A stretch of DNA of 64,000 nt, from assembly GCF_000934725.1 (NCBI RefSeq), contig NZ_JYNS01000007.1, positions 1 through 64,000 of the forward strand, given 5' to 3'. The translations under genes were made by a program, and so were the position numbers. This document shows, piece by piece, positions 16,172 through 24,640 of the stretch; position 1 is the first letter of the stretch, and each line of letters opens with the position of its first letter. The notes under the pieces were generated by a model. The model was not told the DNA's origin. It made no database searches and saw nothing but the letters and a program-made list of their open reading frames with translations. The DNA comes from Methyloterricola oryzae. GTDB taxonomy: Bacteria; Pseudomonadota; Gammaproteobacteria; Methylococcales; Methylococcaceae.

Positions 16172-17251
16172 TTATTGTTGTTCTGTTTCAGCGGACTTCT
16201 TTTTCCCGGCGGTCACCGCAGCGTGGGCGGCGATGGCCGTGCCCACGGTGCCCGCGGCGATCAGGCCCACCGTGTCCGCGTTGGCCTCCACGCCAAAAGC
16301 GCCGATGCCGGTAACACGGTCGTAGAAGCCGCCCTTGTCCCAGAAACCGTCCTCGGAACAGCCGATGCAGCCGTGACCCGACTGGATGGGGAAGGACACG
16401 CCGTCATTCCAACGCACGGTGGAGCAGGCGTTGTAGGTGGTCGGTCCCTTGCAGCCCATCTTGTACAGGCAATAACCCTTGCGCGCCGCGTCGTCGTCCC
16501 ATTGCTCCACGAACTGGCCCGCGTCGAAATGGGGGCGACGGTAGCACTTGTCGTGGATGCGCTGGCCGTAGAACATCTTGGGCCGGCCCTGGCGATCGAG
16601 GTCCGGCAGCTTGTCGAAGGTGAGCATGTAGGTGATGACGGCGGTCATGACCTCGGCGATGGGCGGGCAACCCGGCACCTTGATCACCGGCTTGTCGGTG
16701 ATGACCTTGTGCACTGGGGTGGCCTGGGTGGGATTCGGCTTGGCCGCCTGCACGCAACCCCAGGAGGCGCAAGACCCCCAGGCGATCACCGCCGCGCAGT
16801 CCTGGGCGGCATAGCGCAGACGCTCCACGAAGGGCTTGCCGCCGACGATGCAGAACATGCCGTCCTCATTGAGAGGCGGATTGCCTTCCACCGCCAGGAT
16901 GTAGCGCCCCTTGTACTTGCGCATGGTCTCTTCCATGATCGCCTCGGCCTGGAAGCCGGCGGCGGCCATGAGGGTGTCGTCATAGTCCAGGGACAGCATG
17001 GACAACACCACGTCCTTGGCCAGGGGATGCGCGGAACGGATGAAGGACTCGGAGCAGCAGGTGCATTCCAGACCATGCAGCCACAGGACCGGCGTGCGCG
17101 GCTTGCTCTCCATGGCGTGGACGATGTCGCCCACGAAGCGGGGCCCCAGCGCCAGGGCCGAGGCGGTCAGACCGCAGTACTTGAGGAAACTGCGCCGGCT
17201 GATGCCCTGCCGCCGCATCACGTCGTAAAAGCTCTCCATCCCGTCAGCCAT
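16172..17251 (-). CDS. hupS: [NiFe] hydrogenase small subunit HupS, oxygen-tolerant type
   Basis: Electron-transfer subunit, 359 residues. A twin-arginine signal ([10 protein letters not shown]) directs the folded dimer to the periplasm, and a C-terminal hydrophobic helix (about residues 320-345) anchors it. The proximal cluster site reads ECTCCSES instead of ECTGCxES, and [12 protein letters not shown] adds another Cys. These are the two supernumerary cysteines that build the [4Fe-3S] cluster of oxygen-tolerant group 1d enzymes. The start at 17251 has GGGGGAG before it; an in-frame ATG at 17275 is possible. Confidence 0.96.
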   Translation of the reverse strand: MADGMESFYDVMRRQGISRRSFLKYCGLTASALALGPRFVGDIVHAMESKPRTPVLWLHGLECTCCSESFIRSAHPLAKDVVLSMLSLDYDDTLMAAAGFQAEAIMEETMRKYKGRYILAVEGNPPLNEDGMFCIVGGKPFVERLRYAAQDCAAVIAWGSCASWGCVQAAKPNPTQATPVHKVITDKPVIKVPGCPPIAEVMTAVITYMLTFDKLPDLDRQGRPKMFYGQRIHDKCYRRPHFDAGQFVEQWDDDAARKGYCLYKMGCKGPTTYNACSTVRWNDGVSFPIQSGHGCIGCSEDGFWDKGGFYDRVTGIGAFGVEANADTVGLIAAGTVGTAIAAHAAVTAGKKKSAETEQQ

Positions 17252-17374
17252 GCTCCCCCCGTCTTTTCTTTTCATGTGATGAGTGGGGCTGTCGTGCCGC
17301 AACCGGACGGTCGACCGCGCCGAGGCTAAAGCGCGGGCTGCACAAAAACAGCACCCTTGGCAGGGTAATGTAAA

Positions 17375-17390
17375 ACCAAGATATATGCCA
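17375..17390 (-). promoter_or_regulatory. Candidate sigma-54 promoter of the hup operon
   Basis: On the minus strand TGGCATATATCTTGGT keeps TGGCA of the -24 element and TTG of the -12 element at exact spacing; the last C of TTGC is G. Transcription would begin near 17364, about 113 bases before hupS. Hydrogenase operons in several proteobacteria are sigma-54 dependent and activated by HoxA/HupR. Confidence 0.5.
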
Positions 17391-17454
17391 CGATTTGTAT
17401 GGCTATTTTCCGGGACTTACGATAGGACCGAGGGTCGCAAATACGACAATTTCC

Positions 17455-17470
17455 TGTCCGATGTCGGACA
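17455..17470. promoter_or_regulatory. Perfect palindrome, possible activator site for hup
   Basis: TGTCCGA-TG-TCGGACA is a perfect 7+7 inverted repeat. It is centred about 100 bases upstream of the predicted hup start, the usual place for a sigma-54 activator. It differs from the published HupR site, so the bound protein is unknown. Confidence 0.42.
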
Positions 17471-17637
17471 TGCGACACTGCCGTGGCGAGGGCATGACCG
17501 GCTTGCGCTCGCTTATGAGACCTTGGCGCTGCTATCTTATGCTCCGCGACTCACAAGCGCCCGGCGCGTTTCGGGCTTGCAGGAAAGCGCCGCAGTAAAG
17601 ACGGCGACCGACATTCAACCGGATAGGAGGTTTATTC

Positions 17638-18261
17638 ATGAACAAGAATACGAAGAACCCTGTGCTCGGCGGCCTGGCCGTCGCGGTTCTCATCGCTTCC
17701 CCGCTGGCAACGGCTGGCGAGAACCCGTTTCTGCTTCAGGACCCGGGCGCCAGGCAACAGGTCGCTGGCGTCGTGCCCTATGCCTCCCCCAAGTCCGAGG
17801 CGCCCGCAAAGGGAATGGAGGGAATGAAAGGCATGGGTGGCGGTGACATGGGCGGAATGCAGCATGGCGGCCCGGGCGGCGGCATGGGCGGGATGGGAGG
17901 CATGAACCATGGCGGTCAGGGCGGCGGGATGGGCGGCATGAAGGGCATGGCCGCGATGATGGACAGCGACAAGGACGGCAAAGTGTCGAAGGACGAATTC
18001 ATCAAGCACCATGAAGACATGTTCGGCATGATGGACAAGAACAAGGACGGCGTTCTGAACGAGTCCGAAATGGGCCAGATGTCGGAGATGATGAAGAACA
18101 TGGGCGGCATGGGTGGAATGGGCGGTATGAACCATGGCGGCCAGAGCGGCGGCATGGGAGGGATGGGCGGCATGAACCACGGTGGACAGGGCGGTGGAGC
18201 GGAGGGGATGAAAGGCATGGAAGGCATGAAGCACGACATGGGCGGCGACGCGAAACCCTGA
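17638..18261 (+). CDS. Exported EF-hand protein with Gly/Met/His-rich repeats
   Basis: Encodes 207 residues with a signal peptide (LGGLAVAVLIASPLATA). Two canonical EF-hand loops, DSDKDGKVSKDE and DKNKDGVLNESE, lie at about residues 106-145. On both sides are low-complexity repeats of GMGGMNHGGQ and GMKGM types, rich in Met and His, which in other proteins can bind copper or silver. AGGAGG lies before the ATG. It is divergent from the hydrogenase operon. A calcium-binding envelope protein with a second metal site is my inference. I know no named family with this exact architecture. Confidence 0.8.
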   Translation: MNKNTKNPVLGGLAVAVLIASPLATAGENPFLLQDPGARQQVAGVVPYASPKSEAPAKGMEGMKGMGGGDMGGMQHGGPGGGMGGMGGMNHGGQGGGMGGMKGMAAMMDSDKDGKVSKDEFIKHHEDMFGMMDKNKDGVLNESEMGQMSEMMKNMGGMGGMGGMNHGGQSGGMGGMGGMNHGGQGGGAEGMKGMEGMKHDMGGDAKP

Positions 18262-18333
18262 GCCCGCCGCAGCATCAAGAGCCGGGCACTCTCAAAGCGT
18301 CCGGCTCATCTCGAACGATTATGCGTCCTCGCC

Positions 18334-19617
18334 ATGCCCCCTGCCCCTTCAGCCACTGAACACGTTCTGTTTTTCACCCTCCTGCAACTGGCGGTGATCC
18401 TGGTAGCCGCCCGCGTGGCTGGCTATGGGGCTCGGCTTTTGGGCCAGCCCCGCGCTGTCGGAGAAATGCTGGCCGGCATGCTGCTCGGCCCCTCCTTATT
18501 CGCTAAACTGGCGCCGGACACCTTCCACTGGGTGTTCCGTTCGGTGGATGGCGCTCCCATCAGCATCATGAGCCAGATCGGACTCATCATGCTCATGTTC
18601 CAGATCGGTCTGGAGTTCGATTTCTCGCACCTGCGCGAGCGGCGCAGCCGCTACACCGTCAGCCTGGTGACCGCGGCAGGCATCGTTCTGCCCTTCAGCC
18701 TGGGGCTCTCCTTCGGCTTCCTATCCGCGCCTTACCTGGCGGGCGACATCCATCCCCTGGGCTATGCCCTGTTCGTCGCCGTCGCCTTGTCCATCACCGC
18801 CGTGCCCATCCTGGGCCGCATCATGCTGGAATTCGACCTCAACCGGACCCGCATCGGGTCCATCACCATCTCCGCCGCCGCGCTCAACGACGCGGTGGGC
18901 TGGACCCTGCTGGCGGTGATCTCCGCCATTGTCTCATCGCGGTTTTCGGTGAGCGGCATGCTGGTCCAGATCGGCTGGCTGCTGCTCTACGTGCTGACGA
19001 GCTGGTTCGTGGTGCGCCAGGCGCTGCGATTCATCGTGCGCCGCTTCGACCTGAGCCGCGACAGCATGCCCCAGGATCTTATGGCGGTGCTGCTGGTGAT
19101 CGTCTTCACCTCGGCCATGCTCACCAGCCAGCTGGGCATCTTCGCCATCTTCGGCGGCTTCATGATGGGCGTGCTGCTGCATGACCAGCGGGAGCTGGTC
19201 GAAGCCTGGCGCAACAAGGTGGCGGACCTGGTGACGGTGTTCTTCCTGCCCATCTTCTTCACCTACACCGGCCTCAGGACGGACATCGGCAGCCTGCATG
19301 CCCCTGAACTATGGGCCTGGTGCGCTCTGCTTCTGGCCCTGGCGGTGGCGGGAAAATTCGGCGGCTGTTACGCGGCGGCCCGGCTGGCAGGGCTGGGGTC
19401 GCACGAGGCGCGCTGCATCGGCATCATGATGAACACGCGGGCCTTGATGGAACTGATCGTGGTCAATCTAGGACACGACTTGGGCGTGATTCCGCCCTCG
19501 GTCTTCACCATGCTGGTCATCATGGCCATAGCCAGCACCGTGATGACCGCGCCAGGCCTTAGAGCCTGGCTGCCTGGCCTCGGACACTCGGTTCCCCGGC
19601 GACGCCGCGACGCCTGA
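18334..19617 (+). CDS. Cation:proton antiporter (CPA2, Na+/H+ exchanger domain)
   Basis: Encodes 427 residues with about twelve hydrophobic helices and the CPA2 motifs RAVGEMLAGMLLGPSLF and FQIGLEFDF. The ion-binding pair reads ND in SAAALNDAVGW, not DD, which in this family suggests electroneutral exchange. There is no C-terminal RCK/TrkA-N domain. The stop codon directly abuts the stop of the convergent diguanylate cyclase gene. Confidence 0.88.
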   Translation: MPPAPSATEHVLFFTLLQLAVILVAARVAGYGARLLGQPRAVGEMLAGMLLGPSLFAKLAPDTFHWVFRSVDGAPISIMSQIGLIMLMFQIGLEFDFSHLRERRSRYTVSLVTAAGIVLPFSLGLSFGFLSAPYLAGDIHPLGYALFVAVALSITAVPILGRIMLEFDLNRTRIGSITISAAALNDAVGWTLLAVISAIVSSRFSVSGMLVQIGWLLLYVLTSWFVVRQALRFIVRRFDLSRDSMPQDLMAVLLVIVFTSAMLTSQLGIFAIFGGFMMGVLLHDQRELVEAWRNKVADLVTVFFLPIFFTYTGLRTDIGSLHAPELWAWCALLLALAVAGKFGGCYAAARLAGLGSHEARCIGIMMNTRALMELIVVNLGHDLGVIPPSVFTMLVIMAIASTVMTAPGLRAWLPGLGHSVPRRRRDA

Positions 19618-21012
19618 TCAGGCCGGCTGTTCCGCCGTAACGGGCCGCCGCCGCTCTTCCTTCTGGTGGTACATGCGCAGGTCCGCCAGGCGCATCAGGG
19701 CCGTGGCATTGTCGCCATCGTCCGGGTATACGGCGATGCCCACCGAGGCGCCGACTTTCACTTCCTGGTCGCCGATTTGGATGGGCGCATCCACGGCACG
19801 GCAGAGATTCTCGGCGATGGCGGCAGCCGCCTCGCGGTCGCTGCTGCCGAGCAGCGCCACGAACTCATCGCCCCCCCAGCGCGTCACCGTGTCGCTGCGG
19901 CGAAGCGCCGTGTGCAGGCGGGTGGCCACTTCCAACAGCACCATGTCACCCACCTTGTGCCCCAAGGTGTCGTTGACGCGCTTGAATCCATCGAGATCGA
20001 TGTAAAGCAGGCTCAAGGGCCGGCCCTGGCGGTCCGCGCGGTGGATCATCTGGCTCAGGCGGTCCATGAGCAGGTTACGGTTGGGCAGACCGGTGAGCGT
20101 GTCGTAGAGCGCCAGTTCCGCCATGCGCCGATGGAGTAGCAGCCAGGACCAGAGCAGGTAGGCAAACAGTACACTGAAGGTCCAGCCGGCCAGGCGTCCG
20201 AGCAGCAGCCAATGCTCCAGCGCCCCGCCTTCCTGGGCGGGCTTTACGGCCAGCAGCCAGCGACCGCCCGGCACATCGACATCCATGCCCAGCGTTTCCT
20301 GCTGATCAAACAGGTCCGCCGCCCCGAAGAAAACAGCGCCGCTCGCGCCCGTGGCATCGGCACCGCGTAGCGCATAGGCATAGCGCGAATCCTTGCCATC
20401 CAGGCCGGCCGCGGCAAACACCGATGAACTGTCCAGCACGGTACTGACCATGCCCCAGTATTGATCGCCCACGTAGACCGGGATGCGGTAGATCAGGCCG
20501 CTGCCGCCTTGTGCCAGCTCCAGTGGACCCGCCATAAGCGGTGTCCTGGTTTCGATGGTCTTCTCCACCAGCGGCCACTGTTCCGACAGATCGTGGTAAT
20601 CCTGGCCCAAGGCCTGCTCATTTCCCACCGGCGGGTAGACGAAGGCGATGCGGTAACCCATGGCCACCCCGAAGTTCCGCACATGGCGGCTTTGCCGAAA
20701 CAGGCTGGCCAGAACGGAGTCTATTTCTTCGGGGTTCTGGGAATCGTGCCGTGCCGTCAGATAACTGGCCAGTCCGCTGCCTAGAGCCGTGGCCGAGGTG
20801 ATTTCACTCTCCAGCCGCGCGCGAACCGCCGCGGCCTGGGTGACGGTCTGTATGCGGCGTTGTGACGATAGCCACTGCCCCCCGGTCTGATAAAAGAGTT
20901 CCACCACAATCCCGCAAATCAACAGCAGGAGAAGGCAGTAGACACGCATCACAAGTGGCGAGGTGGGCAAATGCATCGCTCCGCAGGGCACACTGAATAA
21001 GTCCGGTGGCAT
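19618..21012 (-). CDS. Membrane diguanylate cyclase with periplasmic sensor region
   Basis: Makes cyclic di-GMP. The 464 residues have a first membrane helix at about residues 22-42, an extracytoplasmic region to about residue 265 with a CHASE/Cache-like look, a second helix, then a GGDEF domain. The active site is intact (RWGGDEF), and RRSD five residues before it is an I-site, so product inhibition is likely. MHLP at 20976 is an alternative start. The ligand is unknown. Confidence 0.9.
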   Translation of the reverse strand: MPPDLFSVPCGAMHLPTSPLVMRVYCLLLLLICGIVVELFYQTGGQWLSSQRRIQTVTQAAAVRARLESEITSATALGSGLASYLTARHDSQNPEEIDSVLASLFRQSRHVRNFGVAMGYRIAFVYPPVGNEQALGQDYHDLSEQWPLVEKTIETRTPLMAGPLELAQGGSGLIYRIPVYVGDQYWGMVSTVLDSSSVFAAAGLDGKDSRYAYALRGADATGASGAVFFGAADLFDQQETLGMDVDVPGGRWLLAVKPAQEGGALEHWLLLGRLAGWTFSVLFAYLLWSWLLLHRRMAELALYDTLTGLPNRNLLMDRLSQMIHRADRQGRPLSLLYIDLDGFKRVNDTLGHKVGDMVLLEVATRLHTALRRSDTVTRWGGDEFVALLGSSDREAAAAIAENLCRAVDAPIQIGDQEVKVGASVGIAVYPDDGDNATALMRLADLRMYHQKEERRRPVTAEQPA

Positions 21013-21204
21013 GGCTTAAGGATTATCCCATAATCCGGGCCAACGCCCTATGGTGGGTGGAGAACCAATGCAGCGGCAGGCAGTCCTAGAATCAGGCCTG
21101 CCAGCGGAAAGCCGCCGCCCCGGCGCACAAGGCGCTTTCCGCTTGTCACCGCCTGGGCCTGAGGCTACTCTGTGTCCACTTTTGGAATACCCTACCGGCA
21201 CGCC

Positions 21205-22449
21205 ATGAATACCTTTACCGTCGTCTTCCTGATCGCCCTCGCCTTGTCCTTCGCCGTGGAGTTCTGGCTCTCGCGCCGGCATTTCGCCCATGTCCAGGCA
21301 AACCGCGACCAGGTTCCGGAAGCCTTCCGCGAAACCATCACTCTGGAAGCGCACCAGAAGGCCGCGGACTACACCCTGGCCAAGGGCCGACTGGGCGAAA
21401 TCAACCGTGTGGTCAGCCTCGTGCTCTTGCTGGCTTTCACCCTGGGCGGCGGGATCGAATGGATCGCGGGCCTGTGGCAGGGCCTTGAGCTCTCGCCCAC
21501 CCTCACCGGGGTCGGCGTGATACTCACCACCATGGTGCTCATGCAACTGCTTGAGCTGCCGCTGGGCATTTACCAGACCTTCGTCATCGAGGAGAAATAC
21601 GGCTTCAATCGCAATACGCCGACACAGTACGCGAAAGATCTGGTCTTGCAATTCGCGCTGCTGGTCGCCATCGGTGGCGCCCTGCTGGCGGTGATCCTGT
21701 GGGTCATGGACAGCATCGGTCCCCTGTGGTGGCTGGTGGCCTGGGCCTTCATCCAAGTATTTTCCATTTTCATGAGCTGGGCCGTTCCCACCTTCATCGC
21801 GCCGTTGTTCAACAAGTTCTCGCCCCTGGAGGACCAGACCCTGCGCAGCCGCATCGAATCCTTGCTGGCTCGTTGCGGCTTCCAGAGCAAGGGCATCTTC
21901 GTCATGGACGGTTCGCGCCGGTCCAGCCACGGCAACGCCTATTTCACGGGACTGGGCAGCAACAAGCGCATCGTGTTCTTCGACACCCTGATCAACTCCC
22001 TCAGCCACGACGAGTTGGAGGCGGTCCTGGCCCACGAACTCGGCCACTTCAAGCGCAAGCATTTGCTGAAGATGCTCATCGCCAGCGCCATCATGACCCT
22101 CATTGCCTTCGCCCTGCTGGGCTGGCTGGCAGGACAGGGCTGGTTTTACCAGGGTCTGGGCGTGAGCGTACAATCCAATGCCACGGCTCTTTTACTCTTC
22201 ATGCTGGCCTCTCCCGCCTTCACCCTGTTCCTGCAGCCGATCACCGCCTATTTCCAGCGCAAGCATGAGTTCGAGGCCGACGACTTCGCCGCCGAGCAGG
22301 CCAAGCCACGTTTTCTCATCAGCGCGCTGGTCAAGCTCTACCGCGACAATGCCGCGACGCTGACGCCTGACCCCCTCTATTCCGCCTTCCATTACAGCCA
22401 TCCCCCGGCCGCCATCCGCATCGCCAACCTGAGCACCAAGGCCTCCTGA
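21205..22449 (+). CDS. M48 family (Ste24-type) zinc metalloprotease
   Basis: Membrane protease of 414 residues. The zinc motif is HELGH (in VLAHELGHFKRKH), and the third zinc ligand Glu lies in KHEFEADDFAAEQ. Several hydrophobic helices surround the active site as in the CAAX prenyl protease 1 family. I start at the ATG at 21205 (MNTFTVVFLIAL); a GTG at 21172 would add eleven residues without a clear binding site. Only seven bases separate it from rsgA, so the two are probably co-transcribed. Confidence 0.9.
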   Translation: MNTFTVVFLIALALSFAVEFWLSRRHFAHVQANRDQVPEAFRETITLEAHQKAADYTLAKGRLGEINRVVSLVLLLAFTLGGGIEWIAGLWQGLELSPTLTGVGVILTTMVLMQLLELPLGIYQTFVIEEKYGFNRNTPTQYAKDLVLQFALLVAIGGALLAVILWVMDSIGPLWWLVAWAFIQVFSIFMSWAVPTFIAPLFNKFSPLEDQTLRSRIESLLARCGFQSKGIFVMDGSRRSSHGNAYFTGLGSNKRIVFFDTLINSLSHDELEAVLAHELGHFKRKHLLKMLIASAIMTLIAFALLGWLAGQGWFYQGLGVSVQSNATALLLFMLASPAFTLFLQPITAYFQRKHEFEADDFAAEQAKPRFLISALVKLYRDNAATLTPDPLYSAFHYSHPPAAIRIANLSTKAS

Positions 22450-22456
22450 CCGGCGC

Positions 22457-23404
22457 ATGGCCGGCAGCCGGCGCCGGGGTTCAGGCGCAGGAGACGAACA
22501 GGCGACAGCGACCGGGCCCGAGTTGAACGGCCTGGTCGTCAGCCACCTGGGCAAAGGTCTGGCGGTGGAGGCTGAAGACGGCGCCATCATCCTGTGTCAC
22601 ACCCGGCGTCGACTGGGCGACGCCGCGGTCGGGGACCGGGTTTTGTGGAGCGCCTGCGGCCAGGATCAGGGACGCGTCGAGGCAATCCTGCCGCGCCGCT
22701 CCCTGCTGACGCGCCCGGCCTATGGCGGCAAGATCCGCTGCGTGGCCGCCAACCTGGATCGCGTCTTCGTGGTGATTGCCCCGACGCCGGAACCGGATTG
22801 GCTACTGGTGGATCAGTATCTCGCCGTGTGCCAGAACCGGGATATCGCCGTCGAGATCGTGTACAACAAGCTCGATCTCGCCCAGGGAGCGCACGATGCA
22901 GCCCTTGAAGACTATGCCCGCATCGGTTACCCGCTGCACCGGATCAGCGCGAAACAGAACCTGGGACTGGATGCGTTGAGGCAAGGACTGGCGGGCCATT
23001 GCAGCATGCTGGCCGGGCAATCGGGGGTCGGTAAGTCCTCCCTCACCAACACCTTGCTGCCGGAAAAGAACCTGCGCATCGGCGAAATTTCCGAAAGGAG
23101 CGGCCTGGGCCGCCACACCACGACTGCGGCGACTTTGTACCATCTGCCGGGCGGCGGTGACCTCATCGACAGCCCCGGGGTCGCTGTGTTCGGATTGGCA
23201 GAGATCACGGAGCAGTCCCTCGCCTGGGGCTACCGCGAGTTCCAGGCCCATATTCCCAACTGCCGCTTCAACAATTGCCGGCATCTCAAGGACAAGGGCT
23301 GCGGGGTGCGTGAGGCGGTGGAAGCTGGCGCCGTCAGCCTTGCGCGTTACGAACGCTACAGCCGCCTGCTGGAAAAGCTCATTTCGCCCGATGCAGTAGC
23401 GTAG
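22457..23404 (+). CDS. rsgA: Ribosome small subunit-dependent GTPase A
   Basis: Late 30S assembly GTPase. The 315 residues show an N-terminal OB-fold, then the circularly permuted GTPase motif order of this family: NKLD (G4) before GQSGVGKSS (G1) and DSPG (G3). A C-terminal zinc site has Cys and His residues in CRFNNCRHLKDKGC. Confidence 0.96.
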   Translation: MAGSRRRGSGAGDEQATATGPELNGLVVSHLGKGLAVEAEDGAIILCHTRRRLGDAAVGDRVLWSACGQDQGRVEAILPRRSLLTRPAYGGKIRCVAANLDRVFVVIAPTPEPDWLLVDQYLAVCQNRDIAVEIVYNKLDLAQGAHDAALEDYARIGYPLHRISAKQNLGLDALRQGLAGHCSMLAGQSGVGKSSLTNTLLPEKNLRIGEISERSGLGRHTTTAATLYHLPGGGDLIDSPGVAVFGLAEITEQSLAWGYREFQAHIPNCRFNNCRHLKDKGCGVREAVEAGAVSLARYERYSRLLEKLISPDAVA

Positions 23405-23506
23405 CTGGCAGAGAATCGCGACTCCGAGCCGATCCGAAAAGGCGGCGAAGGCCTGGGCAAAGCTCGCCCTAAGGCACATGCCGGCATGATGGGAAGCAGC
23501 AAGGAC

Positions 23507-23731
23507 TCAGCCAACCACTCTCAGCAGCCGGTCCAGCCGGATTTCTTCTCCGCCGCGCAGCCGCAGGTACTCGGCGCCGGCGCGGGCATACACATCCATG
23601 ATCACATCGCGAATTTGATGCTCCCGGCCGGCCTCGTCGCGATAGAGGATGAGCGCGACGCCGCCTCGGATCGCCCGCATCTGCAATTCATCATGAAAGC
23701 CGCAGTCGATGGGCTGATAGTCGCTGTTCAC
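23507..23731 (-). CDS. rof: Rho-binding antiterminator (Rof/YaeO family)
   Basis: A 74-residue protein that begins MNSDYQPIDCGFHDELQM, close to E. coli Rof (YQPINC...), and keeps the short beta-barrel pattern ending IRLDRLL. Rof binds Rho and inhibits termination. Its ATG overlaps the radical SAM stop by four bases (ATGA), so the two proteins are translated together, an unusual pairing. Confidence 0.8.
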   Translation of the reverse strand: MNSDYQPIDCGFHDELQMRAIRGGVALILYRDEAGREHQIRDVIMDVYARAGAEYLRLRGGEEIRLDRLLRVVG

Positions 23732-24573
23732 AAGCTCACCTTGACGTTGTAGCCGAGCTTCCGGATTTCCGCCGCAAAGCCTTCCAGCCAGCCGGAGGGC
23801 AAAACGGCCAGACGCGGCGCTTCCGCCTGCATGGAAGGCCGTGCCAGCCCATAGAGCAGCACGCCCTCAAGGGGTATCCCGGCCATACGGGCCTTGCCCA
23901 GCAAGGCCAGGTAGGCGCTGCGTTCGGCTACGCTGGGCACCTCTCCGTCGTAGCTGAATACACAGCTCTGGATCCAGGTGGGACAGATCCCGGCCACCGC
24001 CTCCAGATTTCCGAGCAACACGCCCGTGCCCAGATTGACCCCGTTGATGCGCCTGCGACCAGCCTCGGTGCCACTATCCACCTTGAACCAGACCTCGCCG
24101 CCCATGCTGCGCCAGATCCTCAGCCCCCGCTGCACCAGACTGCGCCGCATCAGGCTGCCATTGCTGATGAGTACGCGCTTGACTTCACTGCCAAGGTCCA
24201 GGGATCGCGCGACCTGATGAATGACCGCCGCTACCTGGTCGAAATTCGGCGCGCTGGTCGGCTCCCCGTTCCCGGAGATGGCAATGTCACGAATCACCCC
24301 GTTCTCCGGAGCCACGCCGAAATGGGCGCAAAAACTGCCATCCAGGACCGAGCGCAGAAAGCCCGTCAGTTCCTCGTGAAGCCGTTGCAGGTCGACGGCA
24401 GGGGCGCTGCCCCGGGTGAGGCCAGGCACCTGGCAATAGACACAATGCCAGTTGCAGGCATTATTGGGATTCAGGTTGATGCCGACGGACAGTCCGCCGC
24501 TGCGTCGGGAAATGACGGGATACACATAGGTCAGCCCGGCGGCATCGCGGCTGTGGTCTTTTGTACTCAGCAT
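23728..24573 (-). CDS. Radical SAM protein of unknown substrate
   Basis: Encodes 281 residues with the cluster motif CNWHCVYC (CxxxCxxC) at about residues 40-47 and GNGEPTSAPNF as the S-adenosylmethionine glycine motif. The N-terminal [19 protein letters not shown] is typical of a conserved uncharacterised radical SAM group. The downstream rof gene overlaps it. The reaction is unknown; a link to RNA or translation would be speculative. Confidence 0.85.
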   Translation of the reverse strand: MLSTKDHSRDAAGLTYVYPVISRRSGGLSVGINLNPNNACNWHCVYCQVPGLTRGSAPAVDLQRLHEELTGFLRSVLDGSFCAHFGVAPENGVIRDIAISGNGEPTSAPNFDQVAAVIHQVARSLDLGSEVKRVLISNGSLMRRSLVQRGLRIWRSMGGEVWFKVDSGTEAGRRRINGVNLGTGVLLGNLEAVAGICPTWIQSCVFSYDGEVPSVAERSAYLALLGKARMAGIPLEGVLLYGLARPSMQAEAPRLAVLPSGWLEGFAAEIRKLGYNVKVSL

Positions 24574-24640
24574 TTTCGGTCAGTGCACGGGAAACGCGGG
24601 GTCCCCGCAAAGAACATTAGCTAGTTGGACGAGCTCACGG

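Larger units (their letters stand above)
17252..17637. other. Divergent control region between hupS and the EF-hand gene
   Basis: Almost 390 bases with no convincing gene. It contains a sigma-54-like site pointing at hupS and a perfect palindrome about 65 bases further upstream. No sigma-70 promoter for the plus-strand gene stands out. Confidence 0.5.

Noticed and set aside
17818-18240. Repeated GC-rich units that could suggest a CRISPR or satellite array
   Set aside because: They are in-frame codons for the Gly/Met/His repeats of the EF-hand protein, without uniform spacers.
18279-18307. Terminator between the EF-hand gene and the antiporter (GAGCCGG/CCGGCTC)
   Set aside because: The loop is 15 bases and no T-run follows.
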